64,000 bases of DNA from an uncultured Cetobacterium sp. (GCF_947072685.1 NZ_CAMTIK010000007.1:40316-104315), one strand, 5' to 3'. Numbered from the stretch's first letter, positions 10,059 to 18,808 are shown. Notes: a model not told the origin generated them from the letters alone. Program-made: numbers and translations.

Positions 10059-10091
10059 AAAATAGCAGAGTCGGTTGACTCTGCTATTTTT
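10057..10091. terminator. Intrinsic terminator after the RND operon
   Basis: A 12-bp perfect stem (10061-10072 with 10077-10088) has a GGTT loop, an A-run before and a T-run after. It works on the plus strand and probably also for the minus-strand lipoprotein gene ending at 10100. Confidence 0.88.
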
Positions 10092-10099
10092 CAATCCTA

Positions 10100-10216
10100 T
10101 TAATATTTTTGAGTTGTACTCTTTGATGCCCCCCCTGTTTCCATCTCTAAAGATGAACATGAAGTTACAGTTAAAAGCAAAGTTATAAATACTAATAATA
10201 TTCCTAATTTTTTCAG
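10100..10216 (-). CDS. Tiny lipoprotein (38 residues) with a non-ATG start
   Basis: The frame encodes a basic start (KKLG), a hydrophobic stretch (ILLVFITLLLTV) and a lipobox TSC with Cys20. A short Ser/Thr/Gly tail ending STTQKY follows. AAAGGAGG lies immediately upstream, with a 6-base spacing to CTG (10216-10214) or 3 bases to ATT; no ATG, GTG or TTG is in frame, so the start codon is uncertain. It lies about 28 bases after the gltS stop codon on the same strand and runs into the shared terminator. The shape recalls entericidin-like or other small outer-membrane lipoproteins, but no function can be assigned. Confidence 0.6.
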   Translation of the reverse strand: MKKLGILLVFITLLLTVTSCSSLEMETGGASKSTTQKY

Positions 10217-10244
10217 AATAAGCCTCCTTTTTTCAGAAAATTTA

Positions 10245-11468
10245 TTATTTAAACATATTTATTGCACCAATAATTATTGGCATTTGAAATATATCTATTA
10301 AAAAAGCTCCAGTCAGAGTCACTATTAAATACGGATTAACCGTATATCCGTGTCTTTCAGAAACCTCTCCCATATTTAGCATAGCATTGGTTGTAGCCCC
10401 TAATCCTGAACCACACATCCCCGAAACCATTACAGCCGCATCATAATCTTTCCCCATCACTTTAAATAAAACCTGACTTGTAAAAAAAGCCATAAATAAA
10501 ACTTGGGCAAATAAAATTAAAAACATTGGTATGGCTAACGATGCTAACTCCCACAACCTTAAAGAGATTAAAGCCATAGACAAAAATATATTTAAAGATG
10601 TTATTCCTAGTATATCTATCAAACTTCTATTTATTTTAACAAAATTATATTTTACATTGAAATTATTAAAAACTATTGCAACAAACATAGCCCCAACATA
10701 GGACGGAAGAGCTAAATCAAATTTTGTTTTTAACAAAGATGAAAATGATGTTCCAACCATCATAATTACCGAAAGAATTGCAACATGCTTTAAAAGCTCA
10801 TCTGCTGTTATATTTTGATGTGAAGAATTCTCTTCAAAATTTACATCATCTTTTCCTACTATATTTATTGCCTTTAAATTATTTTTTCTTATTAAATATA
10901 AAGCTAGAGGTGCTCCTAAAAGTCCTCCTGCTAACAGTCCAAATGTTGCAGAAGAAAGTGCCATAGTACTTGCACCCATAACACCTAATTGCTCGACTGT
11001 TTTTCCAAAAGCTCCTGCTGATCCATGCCCCCCACTCATAGAAACAGACCCTGCTAAAACTCCATATAAGGGGTGGATATTTGTTGCTTTAGCAATTCCC
11101 ACCCCAATAACAGTTTGCATAAAAGTCATTATACCACTTAATAACCAAAATATTACTAAAAGTTTCCCACCTTTTTTTAATGCACTAATAGATGACCCTA
11201 TTCCAATCGTTGTAAAAAATACTACCATGAAAGGATCTTGAAGAGTTGTATCATATTTTATACTCCCTATCCCTAACTCTCTAATAAATAGATGAACTAC
11301 CGCAAAGAGTATTCCTCCTATAACTGGGGCAGGTATTCCAAATTTATTAAAAAATTTAAAATTATTCTTTATATATAATCCTATATATAAAGATACTAAG
11401 CCTATTGCTAATGTTCCAATCATATTAAAGTTAATTAAAAATCCAAAATTATCACTTGAAAAATTCAT
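10245..11468 (-). CDS. gltS: Sodium/glutamate symporter
   Basis: This inner-membrane protein of 407 residues has about 10-12 membrane segments. It matches the GltS family in length and in the two glycine-rich pore-loop regions, SVSMSGGHGSAGAFG in the first half and MVSGMCGSGLGATTNAM in the second. GltS imports glutamate with Na+. Glutamate is a central fermentation substrate in anaerobes of this kind and is also the end product of the hut pathway encoded further along. AAAGGGAGGG sits before the ATG. It is followed only by the tiny lipoprotein. Confidence 0.92.
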   Translation of the reverse strand: MNFSSDNFGFLINFNMIGTLAIGLVSLYIGLYIKNNFKFFNKFGIPAPVIGGILFAVVHLFIRELGIGSIKYDTTLQDPFMVVFFTTIGIGSSISALKKGGKLLVIFWLLSGIMTFMQTVIGVGIAKATNIHPLYGVLAGSVSMSGGHGSAGAFGKTVEQLGVMGASTMALSSATFGLLAGGLLGAPLALYLIRKNNLKAINIVGKDDVNFEENSSHQNITADELLKHVAILSVIMMVGTSFSSLLKTKFDLALPSYVGAMFVAIVFNNFNVKYNFVKINRSLIDILGITSLNIFLSMALISLRLWELASLAIPMFLILFAQVLFMAFFTSQVLFKVMGKDYDAAVMVSGMCGSGLGATTNAMLNMGEVSERHGYTVNPYLIVTLTGAFLIDIFQMPIIIGAINMFK

Positions 11469-11583
11469 AAATCCCTCCCTTTTCTTTTATAAAAATTTTA
11501 CTTAGTATTCTATGTACTTTATTTTTTTATAAAAGTCAATGGGCAAAGGTTAATACACTTTACAATTGAAATTTATCAAAAAT

Positions 11584-11618
11584 AAAAAACCTATCTAAAA
11601 AATTCAGATAGGTTTTTT
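11584..11618 (-). terminator. Intrinsic terminator of the redox operon
   Basis: The stem AAAAAACCTATCT/AGATAGGTTTTTT (11584-11596 with 11606-11618) lies just downstream of the flavoprotein gene and ends in a T-run on the minus strand. Confidence 0.85.
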
Positions 11619-11620
11619 GT

Positions 11621-13300
11621 CTATTTCTTTATATATTTTACTGCATTTTCTCCAGCTATACGACCAAATATTACAGACGCACTATATGCAGCACTACTGT
11701 TGGTAACTTCTCCCGCTGCATATAACCCAGGAACAACATCTCCTTCAATATCTATAACTTCTGTTTTTTCATTAGCGGCTACTCCACCTCTTGTCATATG
11801 TACTGCTGATTCAACTTGAACCCCATAATAAGGTCCTTCCATTTTAAATTCTCTTTTAAATGGTTTATCTCTAAATTCATCTTTAATTTCTCCACGAACT
11901 GCATTATTAAAACTATCTCTAGTTTCAACTAATTCCTGCGAAGGAACTCCTAATTTTTTTGCTAACTCCTCGATTGTATCAGCTTTTATATGATATCCTT
12001 TTGCCACATGTTTCTGTAAACGGTAACTAGAATTGTATAAATTTTGATCATATATATAAAAAGCTTTCCCTTCCGGTTGAGCTAAAATTGTATTTGCGGC
12101 TTCAAATCTCTTATTTTTAGATATACTCTCGCTCATAAATCTTTTTCCTGTTGAGTTTACAAGCATAAACCCATCTCCACCACCTGTTAAATCTCTGGTA
12201 GATCTAATTATAAATGGAAATAAATTTAACTCCTCTAGATTTTCTAATTTTATATTATTTTTTTCAAATACAGGGATAAAATCACCCGTTGCTCCTAACT
12301 GATTTGATGTTTGAAATTTTTCTGTTCCTGGTGAATATTTTGCAAGTAATTCTTTATTTGAAGAAAATCCTCCAGTTGCAACTATAATTGCCTTTGAATG
12401 GATATCATAAAAAGTATTTCCATTTTGAACCTTTACCCCTGTAATCGCTCCATCTTTAACGATTAAGTCTGTTCCTTTTGTTCCTGTTCTAACATCAATT
12501 CCTAAACTTTTTACTTTTGCTTCCATTCCATTTTGAACTTCTTCTCCCGCATAGGCATCTTTTTCAGCCATATGTCCTCTTTTACCATAGTAATGGTTAA
12601 GTTTTATTCCCATATCTCTTAACCAAGAATCAAGTTTTATAGCTCCTTCAGCTTGAGCTCTTGTTCTTTCTAGCGTATCCATCGGATTTGTATTATCTTT
12701 TATTAACTTTTCAACAGAATCTTCTACACCGGCTTTTTTTTCTGCTTCAGAATTTATCAGATCATAAAAGTTCATATCATACTTTCCATTTCCACTTAAA
12801 ATATCTAACTTCTCAATTAAAATTATATTATTTAAACCATTCTCTTTTGCAGTAATTGCAGCAGCTAATCCAGCTGGTCCTCCTCCCACAATAACTAAAT
12901 CTGTCATTATAGGTTCTAAGTTAGTCACAGGCTTTTCTGGTCCTTTAGTCCTTATTGTAATTCTTCCAAAATCTTTACCACCTTCTTTTAACGCTGCAGC
13001 TATAGCTCTTTTAATTCCTAGTGACGTGTATGTTGCTCCTGAAACATTATCAACAATTGGTGATTGTTCCTTCAATATTCGCTCTTTCAAAATTGGAAAA
13101 GCTCTTGAAATTATGTGAGATGTTTCATTATCTTCAACTAACTCTAACTCTTTTATTTTGTCATTTTCTGTTATTACATTTACTTTCACTTCTCCAGAAA
13201 ATCCATTTCCTTTTCCGATTATTGATTTTTCTTTTGCTCCACAAGCTAGCATAATTAAGCTCGTTAAAACTATTGTTAGTACATTTCTTTTGTTTTTCAT
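11621..13300 (-). CDS. Lipoprotein flavoreductase with FMN-binding and fumarate-reductase-type FAD domains
   Basis: This exported lipoprotein (IMLACG, Cys20) has 559 residues. Residues about 40-110 form an FMN-binding domain with the flavinylation motif DNVSGATYT (about 84-92), where ApbE-type enzymes attach FMN to Thr. From about residue 125 it is a FAD_binding_2 flavoprotein (DLVIVGGGPAGLAAA) of the fumarate/urocanate reductase group. The putative acid Arg (GKRFMSE) and a HMTRGG histidine are present. The usual NRLGG arginine segment near the C-terminus is replaced by a shorter AYSASVIFGR stretch. Start ATG 13300 is chosen over an upstream in-frame codon because GAAGAGG precedes it and the signal peptide begins there. 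It is the last gene of a four-gene redox operon. The electron acceptor is unknown. Confidence 0.85.
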   Translation of the reverse strand: MKNKRNVLTIVLTSLIMLACGAKEKSIIGKGNGFSGEVKVNVITENDKIKELELVEDNETSHIISRAFPILKERILKEQSPIVDNVSGATYTSLGIKRAIAAALKEGGKDFGRITIRTKGPEKPVTNLEPIMTDLVIVGGGPAGLAAAITAKENGLNNIILIEKLDILSGNGKYDMNFYDLINSEAEKKAGVEDSVEKLIKDNTNPMDTLERTRAQAEGAIKLDSWLRDMGIKLNHYYGKRGHMAEKDAYAGEEVQNGMEAKVKSLGIDVRTGTKGTDLIVKDGAITGVKVQNGNTFYDIHSKAIIVATGGFSSNKELLAKYSPGTEKFQTSNQLGATGDFIPVFEKNNIKLENLEELNLFPFIIRSTRDLTGGGDGFMLVNSTGKRFMSESISKNKRFEAANTILAQPEGKAFYIYDQNLYNSSYRLQKHVAKGYHIKADTIEELAKKLGVPSQELVETRDSFNNAVRGEIKDEFRDKPFKREFKMEGPYYGVQVESAVHMTRGGVAANEKTEVIDIEGDVVPGLYAAGEVTNSSAAYSASVIFGRIAGENAVKYIKK

Positions 13301-13375
13301 TATGACCTCTTCTCTTTTTATTGAATTATTATTCAACAATTATAATATCACATAATGAATTTTTTATCAATATTT

Positions 13376-14644
13376 TCAACTGTTTTTCAGTAATTTTTCT
13401 AAATAAATTGACCTGATTTGCTCACTTGCCATTATTTTTTGAACAGATGATAGTTTTAAAATTGTACCTAATATTGCAGCCATAGCTCTATGGCTATAGA
13501 GAGCTTTATTATCAAAAATTAAATCTTGTAACATCCCTTTTTCTATTGCCATAAGAACAGATCTATGGACAGAGTTTATAGGAGTAATAATTTTATTTTC
13601 TCTGGGCATCAATAATATACAATTCTTAGGGCATATTCTCCCACAAACTCCACATCCTAAGCATAGTTCTTCTTGAATAACTACAACTCCATTTTCTTTT
13701 TTTATTGCATTTACTGGACAAGTTTTAAAACATTTCCCACAATTTATACATGTTTCATAATTTATTTTAGGTATAAAACTTGTTGTTTCAACAGGGTGAA
13801 GTACTCCAAATTTTTTAGCAGCCACAAGTGCTTCACAGCAACATCCACAGCAGTTACATATAAATGTGACTCCTTCTCTAACATTCTCTCCACATTGAAC
13901 TAAATTGCTTTCATATGCTTGTTGAAGCAAATCTATTCCCTCTATTTTATCAACTCTTCTTGCATAACCGTTGTTTATTAAGGAGTTAGCTACATTTCCA
14001 AATGTCATACAAATATCCATAGGTGCATCACATGCTTTTCCTACATGCTGCATTTTATGTCTACAATAGCACATACTTACTCCCATATGTTCAGAACTCC
14101 CGATGATATGTGAAGCTCTTTCATAATCCAAAATTTGTACTAGATTTTCCAACTCTTTTGAATCTTCAGATTTTTTTAAAGCATCCTCATTTACAAAAAC
14201 TCTTCCCAACTTTGTTTCAGTACTATAAAAAAGATCTTTTATAAAATCTTCCTCCACATTCATATACTGATAGAGTAATTCTCCCAAAAGATGCTGGTCT
14301 ATGTCTCCTCTAGTTCTCATCATTGAAAACTCTATAAATCCTGCCATAGGTGGGGGCAATATATATGTTTGAACACCTTTTTGAACAATATCTAAAATTA
14401 TAGCTTTAGAGGCCAATCCATCCAAAATATTTTTAGCATCTTTTTCCGATATTTTCCATATTGTGGCTGCTTTTTTTAAAGTGAATGGTTTTATTGGAAG
14501 TTGAGCTACAAGAGATGCTTCTTTCTCTGAAAAAAGAATCTCTAAGATTTGGTATAAAACTTTTGATGGTGGTGCTCCTTGAGGGAATCTGTTTAATCTC
14601 TCCTCCAAACTTTTATATGCGGATTTTCCTACTATATGACTCAT
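13376..14644 (-). CDS. Cysteine-rich 4Fe-4S cluster-binding protein
   Basis: This is a 422-residue cytosolic protein. The N-terminal about 180 residues are helical. A cysteine-rich middle contains MCYCRHKMQHVGKAC and the dense run CNCCGCCC. A bacterial 2[4Fe-4S] ferredoxin module follows at about residues 295-350 (CINCGKCFKTCP and CLGCGVCGRICP), and a helical tail closes it. The two ferredoxin motifs should carry two 4Fe-4S clusters; the earlier cysteines may hold another. No catalytic domain is recognised, so its role is probably electron transfer. GGAGG precedes the ATG; it sits 14 bases after the EamA gene and 75 bases before the flavoreductase, which suggests one transcript. Confidence 0.8.
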   Translation of the reverse strand: MSHIVGKSAYKSLEERLNRFPQGAPPSKVLYQILEILFSEKEASLVAQLPIKPFTLKKAATIWKISEKDAKNILDGLASKAIILDIVQKGVQTYILPPPMAGFIEFSMMRTRGDIDQHLLGELLYQYMNVEEDFIKDLFYSTETKLGRVFVNEDALKKSEDSKELENLVQILDYERASHIIGSSEHMGVSMCYCRHKMQHVGKACDAPMDICMTFGNVANSLINNGYARRVDKIEGIDLLQQAYESNLVQCGENVREGVTFICNCCGCCCEALVAAKKFGVLHPVETTSFIPKINYETCINCGKCFKTCPVNAIKKENGVVVIQEELCLGCGVCGRICPKNCILLMPRENKIITPINSVHRSVLMAIEKGMLQDLIFDNKALYSHRAMAAILGTILKLSSVQKIMASEQIRSIYLEKLLKNS

Positions 14645-14658
14645 ATCTGCCTCCTATT

Positions 14659-15522
14659 TCAACTTTTTCGTAACTCTGTTAAAATTATTGATAGAAATAT
14701 TAAAAGACCACCTATAACAAGCTGGAGATTTAACTTATCTCCCAGTATAAGAACTGAAAAAATAGCACCAAATATTATCTCAGTTGTAAGTATAAGAGAT
14801 ACTTTAGATGGTTCTATATCTTTTTGAGCAAATGTCTGAATAGAATAGCAAATAAATGTATTAAAAGTTATTATATAAATAAGTGCTATCATCTGCTTTA
14901 AATCATAATCCCTTGTCAAAATTGTGGTATTTTCAAAAAGTATATTCGCAACAATTGAAACTATTCCTGCTGATAACATCTGGAATGTATTTATTGCAAA
15001 CGGATTTCTTCCTTTAATTTTACTCCCTATTGCAGATATCTGAAGAGCAAAACATATCGCACATAAAAATGTTAGAAAATCCCCAAAATTAATTGCTAAA
15101 TTATTCTCAAAAGATAAAACTCCTATTCCTAAAAAACAGATTACAGAGGATACATAATAGATTAACTTAGGTTTTTGTTTAGTCAGTATCCATGTTATAT
15201 ATGGAACAAATATAACATTTGCTCCAGTTATAAATGCATTTTTAGAAGATGTTGTATAAACCAATCCTATCGTTTGAAAACTAAAAGCAGCAAAAAGTAT
15301 AATTCCTGCGACTCCTCCAATTATAAGCTCATCTTTTTTCACCTTTATTTTTTTTATTTTCATAATTACTACCATTATTAAAGCTGTTATAAAAAATCTA
15401 ATTGCTAAAAATTCAAAAGGTTTTATTCCACTTTCTAAAATTATTTTTGTTGCTGGAAACCCACTCCCCCATATCATAGCCACCAACAGTAATAATAACT
15501 TACTCGAATTTTCTTTTTTCAT
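14659..15522 (-). CDS. EamA/DMT family membrane transporter
   Basis: This inner-membrane protein of 287 residues has ten predicted membrane segments arranged as two EamA repeats. It opens with the typical LLLVAMIWGSGFPATKI, and the second repeat begins around residue 145. DMT family members export metabolites or amino acids. The substrate here is unknown. It lies in the redox operon between the disulfide-oxidoreductase-like gene (38 bases upstream, no hairpin) and the Fe-S protein (14 bases downstream). A GGGGGG-rich ribosome site precedes the ATG. Confidence 0.85.
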   Translation of the reverse strand: MKKENSSKLLLLLVAMIWGSGFPATKIILESGIKPFEFLAIRFFITALIMVVIMKIKKIKVKKDELIIGGVAGIILFAAFSFQTIGLVYTTSSKNAFITGANVIFVPYITWILTKQKPKLIYYVSSVICFLGIGVLSFENNLAINFGDFLTFLCAICFALQISAIGSKIKGRNPFAINTFQMLSAGIVSIVANILFENTTILTRDYDLKQMIALIYIITFNTFICYSIQTFAQKDIEPSKVSLILTTEIIFGAIFSVLILGDKLNLQLVIGGLLIFLSIILTELRKS

Positions 15523-15560
15523 TTCTTCCCCCCAAAAATCTAACTATCATATCTTGTGCT

Positions 15561-16892
15561 TTATAGTTTAAATGATATTATTTCTTTCAAATAATCTCCA
15601 TAAGCTTTTTTCGCAAGTTTTCTTACTGAATCTCCATATGTTGGATACGCTTGTACTGAATTTACCATTTTATAAAATTTTAAATTTTGACTTTTTAAAA
15701 GTTGAAGTAAATTTATTATTTCACCTGCTCTTTCACCAATACAACTGGCTCCCAAGATATTAAATTTACTATCACAAATTACTTTTAACTTAAATTGATT
15801 TTCAAGAGACACAATACTTCTATCATTTTCACTTTCTAAAAGAGTGTAAACTCTAATTCTTAAATTTTTACTCCTCGCCTCCTCTTCACTCATCCCAACT
15901 CTTGAAAATTCCGGATTGCTAAAGATAGCCCAAGATATATTTTCATACTCAGCTTTTTTCTTTATATATGGAAAAATTATATTTCTTATTACTATCTCAC
16001 CATGGTATCCTGCAATATGAGAAAACCTATACGGTCCTACAACATCTCCAACTGCATATACCTCTTTTACTGTTGTCTGAAGATATTTGTTCACAAAAAT
16101 TCCTTTTTTATCAAATTTAATTCCAATTTTTTCTAAATCCAGCTCTTCTAAATTAGCTGCTCTTCCAACTGATAAAAATAATTTTTCTGTTTCAAATTCT
16201 CTCTCAGCACATTTTACGACAGTCTTCTCTCCATGTTTTTCAATCTTTATCTCACCACAATCCAATATTAATTTTATTCCCTCTTGGGATAACTTCTCCT
16301 TATAAAAATCTCCTACTTCAATATCCTCCATCGGAAGAAATCTTTTTCCAAGTTCCAATATAGTTACATCTATACCAAATTTTTTCAAAGCAAACGATAA
16401 CTCTAAAGATATCACTCCACCACCAATCATCACAATACTTTTAAAGTTATCTGTCTCTTTAAAAAAGTTTTCATTTGTCAGAAATTCTACTTTTTCCAAT
16501 CCGCTTATTTTAGGTATGTACGGTCTGCTCCCTGTGGCTATAACTATATTTTTCCCACTATATATTTCCCCATTAACCTTCACCTCGGTTTTAGATATAA
16601 AAACAGCTTTTCCTTTTACAAAATCAATCCCTTTTTTCATGATCACATCTGAATTTTCTGCTCTGGCTATCTCAAATATTTTTTCCCTTACTTTTTCTAA
16701 AGCAACTTTTAGATCTATCCCTGTTTTTGAATATGAAATAAAACTTTTAGAAGGTATGCAACCATTCCAAGTACACTCTCCACCTGGCTCATCTCTTTCA
16801 ATTATCAGTATTTTTTTTCCAGCTGTTTTTAATCCAAAAGATACTGTTAATCCAGCCGCACCACTTCCAATTACAATACAATCATAAATCAT
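15561..16892 (-). CDS. FAD-dependent pyridine nucleotide-disulfide oxidoreductase
   Basis: This flavoprotein of 443 residues is in the lipoamide dehydrogenase/mercuric reductase superfamily. It has an FAD site at the N-terminus (DCIVIGSGAAGLTVS), a redox-active disulfide CTWNGC at about residues 39-44, an NAD(P) site (SIVMIGGGVISLE), the second FAD motif (VYAVGDVVG), and a C-terminal dimerisation domain. The usual His-Pro-Thr catalytic region reads VQAYPTYGDS, so the His that pairs with Glu in lipoamide dehydrogenase is absent. No C-terminal MerA cysteines are present. It is probably an NAD(P)H-dependent reductase of unknown acceptor and the first gene of the redox operon; GAGGTGA precedes the ATG. 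Confidence 0.88.
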   Translation of the reverse strand: MIYDCIVIGSGAAGLTVSFGLKTAGKKILIIERDEPGGECTWNGCIPSKSFISYSKTGIDLKVALEKVREKIFEIARAENSDVIMKKGIDFVKGKAVFISKTEVKVNGEIYSGKNIVIATGSRPYIPKISGLEKVEFLTNENFFKETDNFKSIVMIGGGVISLELSFALKKFGIDVTILELGKRFLPMEDIEVGDFYKEKLSQEGIKLILDCGEIKIEKHGEKTVVKCAEREFETEKLFLSVGRAANLEELDLEKIGIKFDKKGIFVNKYLQTTVKEVYAVGDVVGPYRFSHIAGYHGEIVIRNIIFPYIKKKAEYENISWAIFSNPEFSRVGMSEEEARSKNLRIRVYTLLESENDRSIVSLENQFKLKVICDSKFNILGASCIGERAGEIINLLQLLKSQNLKFYKMVNSVQAYPTYGDSVRKLAKKAYGDYLKEIISFKL

Positions 16893-16916
16893 AACTCACC
16901 TCTTTTATAGATATTA

Positions 16917-16949
16917 AAAAAAAATAGTACTTAAAAGTACTATTTTTTT
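16917..16949 (-). terminator. Intrinsic terminator overlapping the minE stop
   Basis: The stem AATAGTAC/GTACTATT with an A/T-rich base pairs 16917-16930 with 16937-16949. The minE stop codon (16940-16942) lies inside the hairpin, and T-runs follow on the minus strand. Confidence 0.75.
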
Positions 16950-17194
16950 ATTCTTATCGGTATATTTGCAATTAACGCTGTTTCTCTTCCTACTTCTGAC
17001 TCTTGAGAAACCTCTATATTCAAAGCTTCTCTGTCAATATCCACATATTTTGAAATCACTGCAATAAGTTCATCTTTCAACATTTCAAGTACCTTAGGAG
17101 ACAACATAGCTCTATCATGAATTAAAACTAATTTTAATCGATCCTTAGCCACTGAGCTAGACTTCTCTTTGTTAAAGAAATTTAAAATTCCCAT
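16940..17194 (-). CDS. minE: Cell division topological specificity factor MinE
   Basis: This is an 84-residue protein of typical MinE length. The N-terminal amphipathic membrane-targeting helix is MGILNFFNK. The MinD-interacting segment that follows (KDRLKLVLIHDRAMLSP) leads into the dimeric topological specificity domain. MinE stimulates the MinD ATPase and drives its movement, confining MinC to the poles. It is the last gene of minCDE, 12 bases after minD, and its stop codon is part of the terminator. Confidence 0.95.
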   Translation of the reverse strand: MGILNFFNKEKSSSVAKDRLKLVLIHDRAMLSPKVLEMLKDELIAVISKYVDIDREALNIEVSQESEVGRETALIANIPIRIKK

Positions 17195-17206
17195 CTTTCT
17201 CCCTCC

Positions 17207-17998
17207 TTACTTTTTAAATATTTCTTTTATTTTATGGAAAAAACTAACTTTAGGATCTAAATCTAAAAATTCAACAGTCTGCCCTAAAGTTCTTGTCGCT
17301 ATATTTGTATAAGCTTTTGCTGCTAAAGAATCTCCTCTGTATACCAAAGGTTCTCCTTTATTTGTAGATATAACTATATTTTCATCATCTGGTACTATTC
17401 CAATAGGCTTTATTCCTAAAATATCTGTGACATCCTGCACACTAAGCATATTTCCATCTCTAACCATATCTACTCTCAAACGATTTACAATCAGTTTTGG
17501 ATTTCTTATTTCATTTGCCTCTAGTAATCCAATAATACGATCTGCATCTCTAACAGCTGAAATTTCAGGTGTTGTCACTACATAAGCTTCCTCTGCTGCT
17601 GCGATAGCATTTTTAAAACCTTGCTCTATTCCTGCAGGACAATCAACTAAAATATAGTCAAACTCCTCTTTTAAAGACTCTATTAACTCTTTCATTTGTT
17701 CAGGTGTTACTGCATTTTTATCTTTTGACTGAGCAGCTGGCAAAAGATGTAAATTCTCATTTCTTTTATCCTTAATGATTGCTTGTCTTGGTTTACAGTT
17801 CCCCTCTATAATATCTATCAAATCATATACTATTCTATTCTCTAATCCCATCACAACATCTAAATTTCTTAATCCAATATCTGTATCAATTAAAAGCGTC
17901 TTCTGATTTTGCATAGCTAAAGCTGCACCTAAATTAGCACTACTTGTTGTCTTTCCTACTCCGCCTTTTCCTGAAGTAATTACTATAACTTTTCCCAT
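17207..17998 (-). CDS. minD: Septum site-determining ATPase MinD
   Basis: This is a 263-residue deviant-Walker ATPase (SGKGGVGKTTSSANLG at residues about 9-24, with the signature lysine). DTDIGLRNLDVVMG and DYILVDCPAGIE follow, and the C-terminus carries a short amphipathic membrane-targeting helix (FFHKIKEIFKK). MinD binds the membrane as an ATP dimer, recruits MinC and is released by MinE. It lies between minC and minE with 12- to 16-base gaps. Confidence 0.97.
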   Translation of the reverse strand: MGKVIVITSGKGGVGKTTSSANLGAALAMQNQKTLLIDTDIGLRNLDVVMGLENRIVYDLIDIIEGNCKPRQAIIKDKRNENLHLLPAAQSKDKNAVTPEQMKELIESLKEEFDYILVDCPAGIEQGFKNAIAAAEEAYVVTTPEISAVRDADRIIGLLEANEIRNPKLIVNRLRVDMVRDGNMLSVQDVTDILGIKPIGIVPDDENIVISTNKGEPLVYRGDSLAAKAYTNIATRTLGQTVEFLDLDPKVSFFHKIKEIFKK

Positions 17999-18014
17999 AA
18001 TTCCTCCCTTTTCC

Positions 18015-18704
18015 TTATATTTTTACCATGTAATCTAAAGTAGTCTTGTTAAATTTTTCTATAAATATATTCCCATCTTTTAAAAATGCAATTTCAAAAT
18101 CAGTTGTTTTCTTTACTTTATTTGCATCTAATATATTTGAACTCGGATTTTTAGCTATTATCTGTCCTATTTTTATTTGAATTGGATTTAATGAAAAAGC
18201 TCCTACAAATGCCTCTGTTCCCTCATCCTCTCCAGCATAAACAGTCCCATTTAGATAACCCAAAACAAGCACATTCCCTTTTGATTTTATGACAGCCCCT
18301 GGATTTACATCTCCTAAAACAACAACATTTCCATCAAATTCAAGATTGTGCCCAGAACGAAGAGTCCCTTTATAAAATTTTGTCGCCCCTTCATCTGTAA
18401 CATCTTTTATTGAATTAAAAAGTAACTTTGTTGTAGGCAATTCAGAAAAAATTGATTTTTCGGAAAAAATAAATGCTATCTCTATGCTAGTCTCTTTATT
18501 TATTATATTTATTAAAATATTTTCTTCTACTTCAGTTAATTTTCTATTAGTAAATTCTATAGCTATTTTCGCACTCCCTATAAATGATTCTGCCTGTTTA
18601 ATCTTTTCAGAAAACTTATCTTTTAAAGATCCAAAATCAATATTGCTGTCTAATTGTACAATTAATCTGTCTTTTTTTCCTTTTAAAATTACACAGTCAT
18701 TCAT
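18015..18704 (-). CDS. minC: Septum site-determining protein MinC
   Basis: This is a 229-residue FtsZ assembly inhibitor, the first gene of the min operon. The N-terminal domain (about 1-100) is divergent. The C-terminal beta-helix domain is clear: LRSGHNLEFDGNVVVLGDVN, then GNVLVLGYLNGTVYAG and FVGAFSLNPIQIKIG. GGAGAGAAAAGGT precedes the ATG. Its promoter is at 18746-18774. Confidence 0.95.
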   Translation of the reverse strand: MNDCVILKGKKDRLIVQLDSNIDFGSLKDKFSEKIKQAESFIGSAKIAIEFTNRKLTEVEENILINIINKETSIEIAFIFSEKSIFSELPTTKLLFNSIKDVTDEGATKFYKGTLRSGHNLEFDGNVVVLGDVNPGAVIKSKGNVLVLGYLNGTVYAGEDEGTEAFVGAFSLNPIQIKIGQIIAKNPSSNILDANKVKKTTDFEIAFLKDGNIFIEKFNKTTLDYMVKI

Positions 18705-18745
18705 ACCTTTTCTCTCCTAACTATCCTTTTTTACACAATTACTGA

Positions 18746-18774
18746 ATTATATCATTTTCCTGTTCAAACTTCAA
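18746..18774 (-). promoter_or_regulatory. Promoter of minCDE
   Basis: Minus-strand TTGAAG (18774-18769), a 17-bp spacer and TATAAT (18751-18746), with a TG one base upstream of the -10 (extended -10). It lies 42 bases before the minC start. Confidence 0.75.
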
Positions 18775-18808
18775 TCACTTTATCAACATTTGGTTTTCGT
18801 AATTAAAC

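Noticed and set aside
12661..13355. Plus-strand ORFs opposite the FMN/FAD lipoprotein gene
   Set aside because: They are Leu/Phe/Ser-rich antisense shadows of the real gene, with no ribosome site or family resemblance.
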